64,000 nt of DNA. Origin: Sarcomyxa edulis (taxonomy: Eukaryota > Basidiomycota > Agaricomycetes > Agaricales > Mycenaceae). The notes below the pieces were generated by a model. It worked only from the letters and a program-made list of their open reading frames with translations. It ran no database searches and was not told the origin of the DNA. The translations under genes and the position numbers were made by a program. The DNA lies in assembly GCA_009761415.1 (NCBI GenBank), contig QUOL01000014.1, forward strand, positions 62,001 to 126,000, in the 5' to 3' direction. This document shows, one piece after another, positions 1-12,818 of this stretch (position 1 is the stretch's first letter; each line of letters opens with the position of its first letter).

Positions 1-2137
1 GGAAGAGCCCACGTCGTACGGAGTTTTTCATCTGTAGTAGTAGCATGTGAGTATAGATGAAGTGGCAGTAGAAATATAGACAAGTATACCTTGAAGTCCG
101 CTACTTTATCTTGTAGCCATTGTTCATCTTCTTCTGCGGCCAAGTCAGAATAATCTTCGAAGATAGGGTCGAGTTCTGGTGATGGTGGTTTAGCCAATGG
201 AATAGTATTCGGCCCTGGACTTTTATTGGGGCGTATGGTCTGTGCATTATCCTCGCCTTCTGGTTTATCGTCTTCAGGCGAATTCTTATCCAGGGCTGCG
301 AAGCCAAGAAGCAAAGTTTAAGTGAGTACAATCTTCATGTTCAAGACAATCGAGAAAGACGAACCATGTAACTTGGTGAAAGAGATTCCCTCTTCAAAAT
401 CGTCATCCCAATTATCTGTCTGTTCTTCCGGAGGTTGAAGTACAAAAGACAACGGTTGGATCTTCTCGACGAGGTTGAGAGCTGTGATATTGGGCGCTGA
501 TCCTATCTTCCAAGCTAATGGACCAGAAGACGAGGATGCATTTGAACCATTGGAGGTGGATGCAGATAGACCTACCCCAGGAATGTCGATAGGAACTATA
601 CCAGGTACGTTCGAGCTTGATGTGCGGCCGTTAGCACGGCCTAGGTGTTTCGAGGGTCTGGAAGGAGCTATATATATTCAGAAAGTGAGCGCAAATTCAA
701 GAGAAGATCAGACGACCACCGACATTTGAGAGCTTCGTTCCACTCTTGCACCTTTAGCACCGCTTCATCATAATTATAATTACTCGGCCTTCCTGCTCCA
801 ATATCGCCCCTACCACCAGTAGCACTGCCGCTATCCCCAGAAGTATCAGCAGCCTTTCCCTTCCCTTTCCCATCCGTCATCTGCTTCCTAGCCGAGACCA
901 TCCACGGATGCTTCAAAAGCTTTCGTGCAGAAATCCGAAGATTGCAATCTTTCTGGAAACAATGATAGAGAAAATCCTTAACGATGGGAGAAGCGCCCTC
1001 AGGAATAGGCGGACAATCATCCTGGACGATGCGGAACAGAGCAGGCATGGGATCTAGGGTATGATACGGTGGGTGACCTTCGAGGAGTTCAATCACAACA
1101 CAACCCACGCTCCTATCATCAGAGTAAGTACCCCGTAGTGATGACCTGTGTAGTTATTAAACCAACCAGATATCCGACGCAGTAGTTGCACCGGACTGTT
1201 CGATGACTTCGGGAGCCACTATATGCAGGATGTCAAATTGGAAGGGAAAATGAATAGATCGTAGTAGCACTCACTCCAATAAGGACTACCCACCACTGCG
1301 TTATCATCTGCGCCGCCCGTAGTAGCGCTACTCGCAACACCAAAATCGGCCAATTTGACGCATCCGTCCTTGTTGGTGAGGATATTCGCGCCTTTAATGT
1401 CTCGATGGATGACACCCTGGTCATGTAGATATACTAATCCTTCTAGAACTTGGGATATATAGACGGCCACGAGGTTTTCTGGGAATTTCCCGAAGCGTTT
1501 GCATATATTATGAAGGGATCCGTTCTCGCAGAATCTGTGGGTTGTGTCATCGTAAGCTACAACTGAGCTCACAAGAAGTCATAGAGACATAGTACTCACT
1601 CTAAAATAATATACAAATATTCGCGTGTCTTGACGAACCCCTTGTATTTGACGATATTCGGATGCTGTTGAACCCTACTTCAGCCTGATTGACATACGAA
1701 CTCGAAAGTCAAAGGGGCTCACATTCAGGTTCTTCAATAAATCGATCTCGGACTACGCGTATGCCCTTGGATGAATGATGATGTCCAAAGAGAATGGCAG
1801 AAGTCGGACTCACCATAATCTCACCGAGCTCAGACTTTGGTATGTTACTCAGCTGGATTTCTTTGACCGCCACTGTTTCTCCCGTTGCCCAGTTAAGCGC
1901 ACCTAATCGAGTCCAATCCGCAATGTTAGGTTCAAAGAGACTCGGTTGATCCACAACGCACGATAGACCTGCCCAAACGCTCCTTTCCCCAGCGAATCGC
2001 CGAGTTGCTACAAGTTACAGCTTGATTAGACAACGTTTTCACTGGCATATTGATAGCATACGAACGTAGTCATTGAGTGATTTCGAGCTGCCCGTCCGAG
2101 AGCCTTGACCCGAAGGTGGTCTTGAAGGTGTGTTCAT
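1..2137 (-). CDS. sepH: SepH/Cdc7-type septation initiation network protein kinase (5' part, runs off the left edge)
   Basis: Ser/Thr kinase expected to signal from the spindle pole body to septum formation. The start ATG is at 2135-2137, followed by a short Ser/Gly-rich leader ending in SKSLNDY and then the glycine loop ([11 protein letters not shown]). Visible further on are the VAIK-like lysine (TVAVKEIQL), the catalytic loop [16 protein letters not shown], the GSPYWMAPE activation segment split by an intron, and HPWM closing subdomain XI near 880-900. Downstream exons carry acidic linkers such as [13 protein letters not shown] and [24 protein letters not shown] element after an N-terminal kinase domain is typical of Cdc7/SepH and plant MAP3K-epsilon. 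At least six short introns are present. The C-terminal regulatory part lies outside the window. Other STE20/MAP3K kinases are less likely because of the post-kinase linker. Confidence 0.88.
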
Positions 2138-2515
2138 GGTTTCCGAATCCGAAGGTTGGGTTACTTGAGGAAGTGTCGGCGTTGGAAAAAGGAAGAGAAT
2201 GTGCTTGAGATCCTGGACCTGGTATATATGGCGACCAGAATATTTCGTTGAAAGAAGGGAGAAAGAGACAACCCAAAACGCGCTTTCAGTCGCGTCCGGC
2301 GCTGACCAGTGGGAGCAAGTTGTCCATAAAGGCGTCACGAGTAGAACATTTGACTCCGTCTCAATGGCTGTGCACCCAAAGCAACTCAAATGGGTATCCA
2401 TCTTACAGGAGAAAGCATAATGTAATTGCAAAATAATAAAAGGTATTATGCAGAGGTAGTAAATGTCTATAAGTTCTCAACAGTACCAGCGTCGAGCAGG
2501 AGGAAAGTGGGTATA
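2138..2515. other. Intergenic, kinase promoter side
   Basis: About 380 bases between the kinase start and the SNARE stop, both on the minus strand. It should hold the kinase promoter. I see no TATA box or repeat. Open frames here start at non-ATG codons or have no recognisable content. Confidence 0.5.
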
Positions 2516-3616
2516 TTAGGAAAGAATCTATAACCAACGAGAGTCAGGTCGTTATTTAGTTGAGAGTGCACAGCACTTACTGCGAGTAATACGACAGCGA
2601 CGACGATGACAAGGATCACCATCAGACAAGCAGCTCTGCGGCCAGCTTTTCGCTGATAGTCATGAGCAGTTCTCAATTCTTCGGCTGCGCCTCCTGTGTC
2701 AACGGCTACAGAGGATATATTTGATTCAATATTATCTAGACCAAGGAACGTGTGAGCACGGTATAGCGAGTACATGAACAAGTTGTACCCACCCAACATT
2801 CCTCCTTGCTGATGAACCAAGGTCCCCAAATCATGGAATATCTCGGCTAGCTCGTGAATTCCAGTCTCAATCTCTCGTATCTCTTCTTCTCGTTCTTGAA
2901 TTAGAGATTCCTGGTATGCGAGTTCATGCGGTGATAATTGTGTTTGTAGAATTTGTGCTTGGCGCTGAGTCTGCAGTGACTCTGGTGTCTCATTGTCTTC
3001 CCTGTAGACATCATTAGGCATGTTCGATAAGACGGATAAGAGGGTGCTCACTCTGCATGCTCGTCCTCCACTGCCAGTTTGACACCCGCAACAACAGTAC
3101 GTTGACGTTCTGCGCTTACTTGCTGCGCTCTCTGGAATGCAACCAAAGATAATTGTAAATCATGCGAAGTCTTTTGTAAAGACGTCTTGTGATTTGGCTA
3201 GGAGTACGACTGAGCTTCTTGGTAATTGGTTGAATCTAACATCAACAGCTCACCAGAGAGGACGGCATTATTGACAGTTTCTTCAGGTCCTCAGAACCTC
3301 GTTTCGCCATAGCCCGTGTGGCTTCTGTAAGGTCGTGCCTGCACAAGGCGTTTACACAGACATCGAGAGTGAGTACGCAAGTAGACCGCCAAGTCATTCA
3401 TTCCACGCACAAGCTCTTCCTCAAAGCCGCTGAATCCTTCCCTGTCCCAAGCTGGTCCACCAATTTGAGAATTCCTTGTACATTAGCATTGATTTTGAAG
3501 ACCTGGAGAGACAACGAGGATTGGAGGCCCAAGAACGCAGAATCTTCTCTAGATTGGGGGAGAGACGATGACCGGGAAGGCTGAGCTAGGCCTGTTTCTA
3601 TATCTTGGAAACTCAT
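2516..3616 (-). CDS. PEP12: Pep12/syntaxin-7 type Qa-SNARE (endosomal t-SNARE)
   Basis: Tail-anchored t-SNARE for fusion at the late endosome or vacuole. The start MSFQDIETG has its ATG at 3614-3616. An N-terminal Habc-like region follows (INANVQGILKLVDQLGTGKD). The SNARE helix runs through QEREEEIREIETGIHELAE and reaches the zero-layer glutamine in LVHQQGGMLDNIESN. That segment is interrupted by a short intron beginning GTGGGTAC and ending CTAG. The C-terminus is a hydrophobic anchor (VILVIVVAVVLLA). The last intron (GTAAGT to ATAG) splices to a short exon giving ILS and a stop at 2516-2518. Without that splice the frame runs on to 2467 with an unlikely hydrophilic tail, so I prefer the spliced end. 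The family and membrane topology are clear; Pep12 rather than Vam3 is inferred. Confidence 0.88.
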
Positions 3617-4207
3617 TCTGGAGACTTGCTGAACGTACTTCTGCAAGATGTTGGTGAGGGAATGAGGTCAACTTGAAATCCCACGTGCGCTGCGCATTCC
3701 GTCCAAATCCGGTCACGGTCTTCCCTCTTTGCTCTTGACTTCCTCCACGAATCTTGCCTCACTTGCTCAAGATATACATCTCCAAATCTTGTTGCATCTA
3801 CTCCGGAATTGTGTCCAATGTATACTTACGACGGTCTAGTGATTATAGCCTATTTCCGGAGTCTGTTCGTTCCACATCCTGCTGGCCCGGTGCTCGTCAG
3901 ATTGCGGCAACATCTTTAAAGGTGCCCTTCGCAATTGGATACCATCATTCCACTTCATATACCTCACTGGGACATCTTTCTCGTCCGATATTTTGGTGAC
4001 CTTTCCCCGCTTCTTTCCCGCCGTTCACGATCACGATGTACTTGCATGCTCTCTTGTCCTCGTGATACGAAGACGGGCCGTTTCTCGTATCCCATTGCAA
4101 TAGGACACGGCCCGTCATGTGCTGTACAGTCGAAAGTTACTCGTCACGGTACTATGCGACGTCCAGCAGCTATAAAATGCGGTTGCAGGGTTGTGTCCAA
4201 CATCACC
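3617..4207. promoter_or_regulatory. Divergent intergenic region between SNARE and pectinesterase genes
   Basis: 591 bases that should carry both promoters. On the pectinesterase side a TATAAAA box lies at 4171-4177, 31 bases before the ATG, so the 5' leader of that gene may be very short. Open frames crossing this stretch have no recognisable protein content. Confidence 0.45.
4171..4177 (+). promoter_or_regulatory. TATA box of the pectinesterase gene
   Basis: TATAAAA sits 31 bases upstream of the pectinesterase ATG (4208). The sequence is clear but its use is inferred. Strong TATA boxes suit inducible secreted-enzyme genes. Confidence 0.4.
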
Positions 4208-5869
4208 ATGCATATCCTAGACTTGGCTGTCATTGCCTTCGTACTTCTATCGACATCTTCTCGAGTGCACGCTCTCTCGCCTGCGTTCTTAGCATGCCAA
4301 CTTCAAAAGCCTAGCTCCGTCTCGCCTCTGTCAGGATGTCCTCCGGGAACTATCTTCGTCTCGCAGGACACCAATGACACGAACGCGAAATTTCATAGTA
4401 TTCAGGACGCTGTATCATCGCTGTAAGTGTGTCCTATAACTCTGTGAACAAGCTAACATACCGTTTCGCAGTCCAGATACTGGAAGCGCAACCATATTAA
4501 TCGCAGAAGGGCAATACCAGGAAACCGTGAACGTGTCTCGTTCGGGACCACTCACCCTCCTCGTAAGGAAATAAGATGATATCCAAACGCGGTCTTCCAG
4601 TTCTGATCCTCTGCCAACCAACAGGGCCAACTGCCAGCATCTTCCGCAAAAGATGTCGACCTTCCATTCGCCAACGCCTCTTCTTCAGACCTGAATCTAG
4701 TCCAAGTGTTCAACGACGTCTTTGTCCAAGTAGGCATGGACGACGCCGCTTCAGCCGTCCTCACCGTCGCTCCAAATGGCGCCGGCGCCCTCATCGGCGC
4801 AGGTACCGACGGTGCTCCTCTACAACCTGTGTTCGGAAACGTCGATTTCAAAGCCTATAACATCGATTTTCAAAATCGAGCTGTACGTACCAAAAAAGAT
4901 CAGTTCCTCGCACCTCCGCTGACTTGACATGATCCAATCAGGCGAACTTTTCGATCTCTCAAGCTTTGGTTACGGACATCTCATATGCCAACGCCTCTTT
5001 CTACGGGTGCTCGTTCGCCAGCTACCAAGATACGTGGTATACAGGACGTAATGCGAGTACATATGTCGTGGATAGTGTCATCTTCGGACAAACGGACTGT
5101 AAGTGAGAATCAGCGAGACAGAATCCCTGTATATTGATCCATGACGATGATAGACCTCTTCGGATTCGGTACAGCGTCAGTATACATTTCACATCTTCTG
5201 AGTTTCATCATTCTAACGGTTCGCCTTTCACCACACTCACAGTTGGTTCCAAAATGTCATCCTCGCCAACAGAGGATGCGGCGGAGGTCTTGTTGCATGG
5301 AAAGGCACAAATCAAACATTTGCTCCAGGTAATCGATACGGGGCATATATCGCTGACTCTCGCATAATACGCGTAAGTCGCAAAGTCGGAATTATGTTCA
5401 TCCTGCATTTTCTCACTCAAAAAATTTAGTCACCAGATGCCAACGCAACAACTGTTACTGACGGTCGTTGTTTCCTCGGCCGACCGTGGAACGACCTAGC
5501 TACTACTGTCTACCTGCGTACATTCATGGACGAGAGCATCAACCCCGTAGGATGGATTCCATTCGACAGCGCGAGGTACGTCCCTCTATCTAACTCTGTC
5601 TTGCTCAAACTGACACGTCCGAACAGGCCAGTGATCATGAACACGACATATTACGCAGAAAACGATTCCACAGGTAAAGAAATCCATTCACTCCCCTCAC
5701 CTACAGCTCAACGGCTGCCTCTCTTCATTTCTACACAGGTCCAGGTGGAAACACCAGTGCTCGAATACCTCTTGAGCATATTTTGACTAATGCACAAGCT
5801 AAAAACTTCACCGTGGAGGGGGTGTTCCTCGAAACACCAAGATGGATTGATTTTGCATACTCGTTCTAA
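4208..5869 (+). CDS. Secreted pectin methylesterase (carbohydrate esterase family 8)
   Basis: Removes methyl esters from plant pectin outside the cell. It begins MHILDLAVIAFVLLSTSS, a good signal peptide ending near VHA. The exons join into the CE8 beta-helix: FHSIQDAVSSLP, then ILIAEGQYQETVNVS, then ISYANASFYGCSF. The catalytic aspartates are visible in YQDTWYTG and, across an intron, in FGQTDYLFGFGT; the substrate-binding arginine is in LGRPWND. Asn-glycosylation sites (NAS, NTT, NDT) are frequent. About seven short introns interrupt the gene. It ends RWIDFAYSF with the stop at 5867-5869. Length and motif order match complete fungal enzymes, and no break is visible. A TATA box lies close upstream. 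Confidence 0.92.
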
Positions 5870-6428
5870 ACTTCGCGCGAATGCTACCTATAGCCGATAC
5901 AAGCCGATCCTTGTCACGGTCTGACACTATGTTGTCGGGTCTGCATAGCTATAGGTTAGCCATGGGTACCAGAACGCTTGGGATAATATGAATTTTGTTC
6001 GGTTCCGGACGCCGGCGGTTCGTTAGACCTTGACCCTAGAGTGTTCAAAAAGGTCAATGGCCAAGTCTGACTTGGCCACAAGGTCAAATAACCCGTCACT
6101 GACTCGTTACTAACCCGTGGGTAATCCGTAGGGACCTCCAATACATGCAACCACAAACAACCTCCCAACAGAATTCCGAGCGCATTTCTCGCAAAATCTT
6201 GCGTGCATGGCTCCAGAGGATTTTTTTTGCTCAGAAAGATTCCCATAGAGTATTTGTTACTACAGCGCTGGATAAAGCTATAGCTGTCTAATTAGTATTC
6301 AGACGCGAAGCTATACAGTACATGATTTCTCTCATCAGATTTGTTTTACATAGCAAAGATTATGCCATGATTACTAACGACCACAACGTCCCTCGGAACC
6401 CAAAAGAGAAGAAGAAAAAACAGAAACG
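5870..6428. other. Convergent intergenic region with palindromes
   Basis: 559 bases between the stops of the pectinesterase and phytochrome genes. No supported gene. Around 6027-6090 there is a run of inverted and repeated motifs: TTGACC and AGGTCA elements, and a 10-base perfect inverted repeat (TGGCCAAGTC with its complement) at 6058-6078. It is followed by repeated ACCCGT/GGGTAA motifs. Confidence 0.6.
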
Positions 6429-9400
6429 TCACTTATTAGAGGCTCGCTCCAAGAGCCAACCCCCAAGTTCCCAATTATACCCAGGCTTATATAGATTTTT
6501 TCGTCGCCGATCGACATCCAGTATCCCTGCCAGGAGATCGGTGAGACGTTTGTGATCGATTGGTTTGAGTATCCAACCATCGACCCCGTATTTCAAGAGT
6601 TCTTCGTGTTGCCGCTCGAAAAGTGAAGCGGAAACCACGAATATAGGTATACGTCCATTCAGCTGATGTGAGCGCCGAAAATCTGAATGGGTTGAGAAAG
6701 AAGCTTTTTCTAGCTCGCGAATCAGTTTCGTAGCCTCAAAGCCACCTAGAATAGGCATCCTGGAAGTGCATGAGAGGTGCATGAAGTCAGAATGAAAGAC
6801 TCTGTACTCACTGAATGTCCATCAAGATGCAGTCGAAGTGACAATCTGCTTTGATCATGTCGACGCCTTCTTGACCATTCGTTGTGTTGACTACGGTATG
6901 TCCGTCAAGAGTGAGTCGTTTAGCTAATATCTTTCGATTGATCTCATTGTCCTGAGATATTTCGTTGAGCAGGCAAGGGAATAGATTCACGTATCACTGA
7001 CCTCGACAATCAATATCCGTAATTTGGCAAGGCAAACATCGCGTCTGTCGTTTTCCTTGCTTGCTTTTGGCTGTGCTGCTTTAGCTGGTTTTGGGGTCGA
7101 GGCATGAGAAGTAGGATGCGGGTTCAGGAGATTCTTATAGTCATCGACCTTGATGGCTCGGACAGGAACACTCGAGTCGGTAACCGGAAAGATCCCTGGT
7201 TTTGAAGAGGTAACATCGGACGTCCCTTCGAGATCCTTGGGAAAGCCTCCGACGGGGGAAGAGCCGCGGTAGGAGATGGAACCGCTCATATGGTTGGAGG
7301 CGAGAGCTTCCACGAGCGAGTCGATGTCGCTAGAATTAGTGCTGGAAGTGCGCGAGCGGAAACGGAGAGATGAATGGTTGGAAGAACGCGGCGATAAGGA
7401 TGTACTGCCAGTAGTCGAAAGTTCCAATGGAATAAGGAACGAGAACCGACTGCCTTCATTGACGTTCGAGTCGACGCGTAGTTGGCCCCCGAGCTGTTCG
7501 ACGATTCTGGCTACAACGGCCAAACCCAGACCTAACGAACAGCAAAAAAAGAGGAAATAAGTGAACCAATATAGCAATGAAATAATATCGCCACGGCTCA
7601 ACTTACCGACCCCAGCAGGACTTGACTTCGGCTCGGAGAGCTCATTTTGTTCAAATTCTCGAAATATGATGCTCAGTTTATCAGCAGAGATACCACATCC
7701 AGTGTCGGCCACAACTATCTCCACAGCCGTCTGCTTGGAATCGCGCAGACCTTCTGGCTCCACGAATGTGGCACAGTGTACCGTTATAGTGCCTTGAGAA
7801 GTATATCTAACTGATCGAGAAGGTGCATCAAATTTTCGAAATCTCGACGTCGAAACAAATTGAACGCACGAGAATTGGCCATCAAATTTTGCACTACTGT
7901 CCTAATCTTTCGAGCATCCCCAATGACGTGGGTAGGAGCATTGAAGGTTATTTTGAACTCGATATTCCTCCGTCTCGCTTCGCCTTCATATAAGCGTGTG
8001 GCGTCTTTTATTGCATCGCGGAGGTTGAATGGTTCGTTGAATGCAGTGTCATTGCCACATTCGAGTCGGGTCAGATCCTGCAGAAGAGAATCAGAGATAT
8101 GATCACAAGTGACAATGTGCGTCATACCAGTAGATCATTTATGGTGAAAAGAAGACTCTGATAGCGAAATATCAGAACAAGAGTTTGACAGAGTAACATG
8201 TTCGTACTTTTGACGCAGCGTGAGATTTCTCCAGATTATCCCGAGTTTCTAAATCCAAAGGGCTATTGAGTGCCATCTCGAGGCAACTGGAAAAGAACAG
8301 TCAGAATAAACAAGAAAGTTGCCATAAGGCTACGCATACTTGATTATATGGTTCAAAGGTGTTCGAACTATAGGGCGAAATAGTCAGTCTCTTTTTGGAA
8401 GAAAGTCCTTGGAATAGACTATTACCTTCATGGCTCGCATTCGATAATAATAGATCAGTCATCTTGGTTTTTTTCAATGCATGCTCCTTCTGTCTCCATA
8501 CTTCGATGAACTATGAAGGCACGTCAACAGTGCTCGAGTAAGCATGCAAAGTATCTACCAACCTTTCCATAAACGAGCGCCAATACTCCAGCAGTCTCCA
8601 AGTGCTCATCCGTCCAATGACGACACCGTCTAGTCACCGTCTCGGACCAAATTTTGAAGGACTTGCGCGGCTCGAGCGGTTTTTCATTCCCATCCTTGTT
8701 AGGGTTCCCGGCCCAGAATACCTTTTTCAGCTGTCCTTTGCGTAGAAAAGCAATGAAATCGTTCCCGCCGCTTGAGAGAGGCACATAGAGTAAGCCTGCA
8801 ACAATCTCATTTGGTGGCTGGAGGTCTACGAAATCCTCGGCTATAGATTGAGAGACCTGAATTGTACTGGTATGGAGTTTGGTGCTGACGTCACGGTATA
8901 TCGGTCAAAACAAACCTACTTGAATTGCTTTAAGCGGAGATACTCCGCTATAACGAGGATTTCCTGGCCATGCTGGTTTGGGCCCAAGATTTTTGCCCCT
9001 TCTCCCACGACGAGTATACCAAAATCGGCGTCAACTAGTCCCAGAAGATCGTCGGTGTCGCTAACTATATAGCCTGTCTGTGATACATTTTGAACATAAA
9101 GCCTCAGAAGGGTAAGAGAATATATACCGGATGATTGTTAGACGAGATTGTGTTTATCTACATGAAGATGATATGGGTTAGGTACGTGATCCAAAGACGA
9201 AAGTCGGACTTACGAGTTTACGTGTATGCAAGCGTTGTGCATAGCTAAGACGCTCAATATTCCGAGATATTGATTGACTAAGAAGTCGAAGCATTTGACG
9301 AATAGGAAACGATACACGCATTCCATGGGTTCCGTAGGAATGACATGTCACCAGTCCCCACAACGTTCCAAATGCCATGATAGACTACGTGTAATGACAC

Positions 9401-12248
9401 CAGTAATTGAATGAGTCAATGAGCACAGGGATGAACAGACGTGCTTACCACCGACATCGACGCTCGAACGTCCATGTTGGTAAGATCTAGGGTCTCGAGG
9501 TCATGGCTTTGTCGATGGAACTAGTATTCATCAGACGCACATTGGATGTGTATTGGACTCATTGCTCGCAGATAGCAATGCGTCATATTCTAGGGTTCTA
9601 TGGTCAATGATTTGTCGACAAGGACAACTGGGCAAGAACTCACGAGTGGAATCTCAAGATCTTCTTTTGATCGGACAATTATACGTGCCGTTTGGTGCGA
9701 TCGATCGTACAACAAACGCACTTTATCTAGTTAAAGAACACATTAGCAATAGCCTCGAAGGCTTGCTCCGTACGGGATACCCACTAATAGCGTACAATTC
9801 TCTAGCCTATGAAAGCAGTCAGATTTAATTTTGGCTTGCTTCAATTGCTATTCGTGGCTTACCTGGGCTGGAATATCGCTTGCAGGAAAATGTAACCCTT
9901 TGAATAAATCGTGTGTTTGACTCCAATCCACAAGTTCAGCGACAACCTTTCCGTTCCACGCCTCGTCGAATTGGTAAACCAACACACGATGAAACTGGGT
10001 GAGATCTTTGATGATCCCTACCACTATTTTCAAAAAGGAGTCCAGATCAGGTGCAGCGTCCAATTGATCATTGATTTGGCCCATAACTGCAAAGACATCC
10101 ATCATACCTACCCCTCCACCACCACTTTGATTCCCTCGTCTGCGTTTGGTGTTCAATTTAGACTGAAGGTTTGAATGACCGTAGGGAGCGCGACTCAAAC
10201 GACGTAGACGTTCTAATGCCAGAAGCGGCTTCGAATGACTTGTCGTGCTCTCCAAGATGTCCTCTGTACTAGGTGCCCAGATATCGCTTGAAGCCGACAT
10301 ATCGGGATTCGTCGATGTGAGGTCCTCCTGGAGAATCACCTCCGCTCCCTCGAGGCACATTTGACTACCTGCGGTAGAACCAGACTCTGAGCCACCCATG
10401 ACGAGTGTTTGCTCTGAGCCGTCTGTCGAGGAGCCTACTGTAGCCGTAGTGCTGATTCCACTATCGCTGCATCTGCCAGCGTCATCTGCAATCTCATCGG
10501 CTGGGTATAACGGGTTGATATGATCTTGTTCTAGTTCAAACTTGGATGAATGTATTCAGCGAACGAAATGACGACGAAAATGACGCAGCCACTGACCTCC
10601 ATAACGATCAATCCTGGTCCCTTAATCACCTGCCGTCCTTCCGATGCCACTGTTGTGCAGGACGGTCGATGGACAGCGCACCAGCAGGTCCAAGTCTTCC
10701 TTCGTTGATTCATGTCATCTTCGGGGGCACTGCCTGGTGCGCCCCACCCGCTCAGGAGAAAAACATGGGGAGAATGATCCTCATTCGTAGCATCGCCGGG
10801 TTCACCAAGAAATTGAATGTTTTCCCACAGAATGTCCGCTTGAGACGGTGGGAGCGTATCTGTGAAGCATTCTCTGGTGAACAGGTACTGGGGCGAGAGG
10901 CCAAGAAGATTTTCCGAGTTCTGGTACGGGACAACCATTGAAGAATTGATCAAGCTGAAAGCGTCCTGGAAGTGCTTACTTCAGAGACCTGTCGAACAGA
11001 CAACGTGTCTTCCCGTTCTTCAACCACAATCAGAACACCGAAGCTCTGAATCGATCCTGGAGTCCGTATAGGCTAGAATGCATATGGTAAGAGATATCTA
11101 ACGTCAGCAATTGGTACTAGAGATTGGATGACAGGATGCAGATGCTGGGACATGCTCACCTCGTCTTCACATCGCAACAATGTCCCTTCCCTACCCACAA
11201 TCATGTGGTTACCGTTCTCATCCTGGACATGCAAGAGCCTGGATGTCGTTTGTAAGGAAAGATTCGTCACCGATTTCAAGTGAGAGCCTCCCGCATCGTT
11301 ATGCAAAGCAGACGAGCCTATTTGTGACGGTGAAGAGGTTCCAGTGCGTCCCTCAGAGGCCCTCCAGTATACGCTCTCTGAAGTCGGAGGGCTATTAGAA
11401 CCAAGACAATCGTCGTATCCATCTTGTGCCTGGTCAGATAGCAAATCAGAAGTATCTGACCTCGATCGAGGTTCATTGGGATTCCTCGAGACGCCTGTTC
11501 TCCGGGAATAACGAGAATGAGCAGTGTTTCGCTTGTCACTACTTCGGCTACTTCTTCCATCGAGATCACTGCTACGAGGTGCACTTGTAGGGAGAGGTGG
11601 AAGATGAACGAGTCCGTATTCTGATGGATTGTATGGCAGAGACGGTGCTGCTGCCTCTTCTGGAATAGGATGTGAGGGTTCTAACAGGGGAGGAGATACT
11701 GCTTGGGTCGATACAGGCATAGCCGGGGTCTGGGAACCAACAGAAGGGACAACGGTCGCCAACGCCTCTACAGCAACTTCCGGGAGAAACGGTGGGCGTC
11801 GAGCGTTGGAGACGGTGGCCCCTTCGTGCGCCCTTTCCGAAGCCAATGATGATGGAGTCTTGACTTCCTCGACTAAGTATTTTCCAAAAGTAGTTGGTAT
11901 CGGCAGTCTGGGAAAAGACGTCTGCGTGTTGTCTGTATGACATGTAGTTTCTGGTCCGCTGCAGTGGTCTCGTGAGGGACCAGTCCTATCTTGGGATGCA
12001 GTTGCGTCGGTCACTTCCTGAGACCAGTGCTGCACATCTCGGAAATCGAGGACGTTTTCTATCGACGCAGATCTGCGAGCATTTTGGGAGTTGGTACTAA
12101 TGTTATCGTGATTGATTGGATGTATTCCAGTGAAGAGCGACCGAACGGGATAAACATAGCTTGGTGATGCAGAAGTGGTCTTGTCGAATGACGACCGATG
12201 GATTCCATCTGAGGGGGTGTTGTCGTCGTGTACGTGTTCGCCAGTCAT
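6429..12248 (-). CDS. Fungal phytochrome, hybrid histidine kinase with C-terminal receiver
   Basis: Red/far-red photoreceptor kinase. The ATG is at 12246-12248. A Ser/Pro-rich N-terminal extension of roughly 370 residues comes before the bilin-binding PAS region, where LLRCEDE is spliced to PIRTPGSIQSFGVLIV, the expected biliverdin cysteine context. The GAF domain shows VLVYQFDEAWNGKVV and HFPASDIPAQARELY. The PHY domain shows LWGLVTCHSYG and the tongue motif EPRKSFKIW. The H-box is NASHEVRTPLNHII across an intron, with the ATPase motifs VVADTGCGIS and VGLGLAVV. The receiver follows after a Ser-rich linker: VEDNEINRKIL, phospho-acceptor aspartate in FDCILMDIQMPI, and the lysine in GWILKPID. 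The stop is at 6429-6431. All catalytic residues I looked for are present. It has many short introns; exact exon edges around PHY are approximate. Confidence 0.93.
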
Positions 12249-12818
12249 GAAGTGCTGAGGGGATAAAGAGGGAAATGGAGAGTAGGGGGAGGAAGAAGCG
12301 TGGAAAGGACGCGAAAGAGGACGAAGGACGGGTATTCGGCGTTCTTGAAATAACCATGTACCGCCGGTACGGAAAAACTATAACGTTCGGATTCCGGACC
12401 ACATGCCGTACGTGTGCTTGCAGCGATGCTAACGAGGTGCATAGTGAATTCTAATGTACTGTGAGGAATCTCAATGCCAGTTAGAAACTGATAAAGCTCA
12501 AATTAAGCTTGAGTAATTCGAATGGAAGCGTTTTCAACCCAATACGAGGTGACTCTGATGAGGATAAATTCGATTATATTGACGTGCCACTTGAAGCTTC
12601 ATAATGAAATAACGCGAGGCACCGAGTTTGATGAGCACAGTGGAGGCCGTCCGCTGAGCTGAGGTTCGGACGGAGGTATGGTTACTGCAGACCCCGGCTT
12701 TCACATGCATAGATAGCAGCGAAATAACAAGCCAGATGAGTGTTGTATGATATGTAGATATCTACTTACCTGTTTCCGGGCTTGATAACGTGGCGTCAGA
12801 GGAATAACGCATTTGACA
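12249..12818. promoter_or_regulatory. Upstream region of the phytochrome gene
   Basis: About 570 bases upstream of the phytochrome ATG, reaching the likely stop of a small hypothetical gene on the same strand. It should include the phytochrome promoter. A CT-rich (minus strand) stretch lies just upstream of the start. I identify no gene and no clear regulatory element. Confidence 0.4.

Noticed and set aside
11180..11940. Plus-strand open frames inside the phytochrome N-terminal exon
   Set aside because: Mirror frames of the Ser/Pro-rich coding exon; no independent support.
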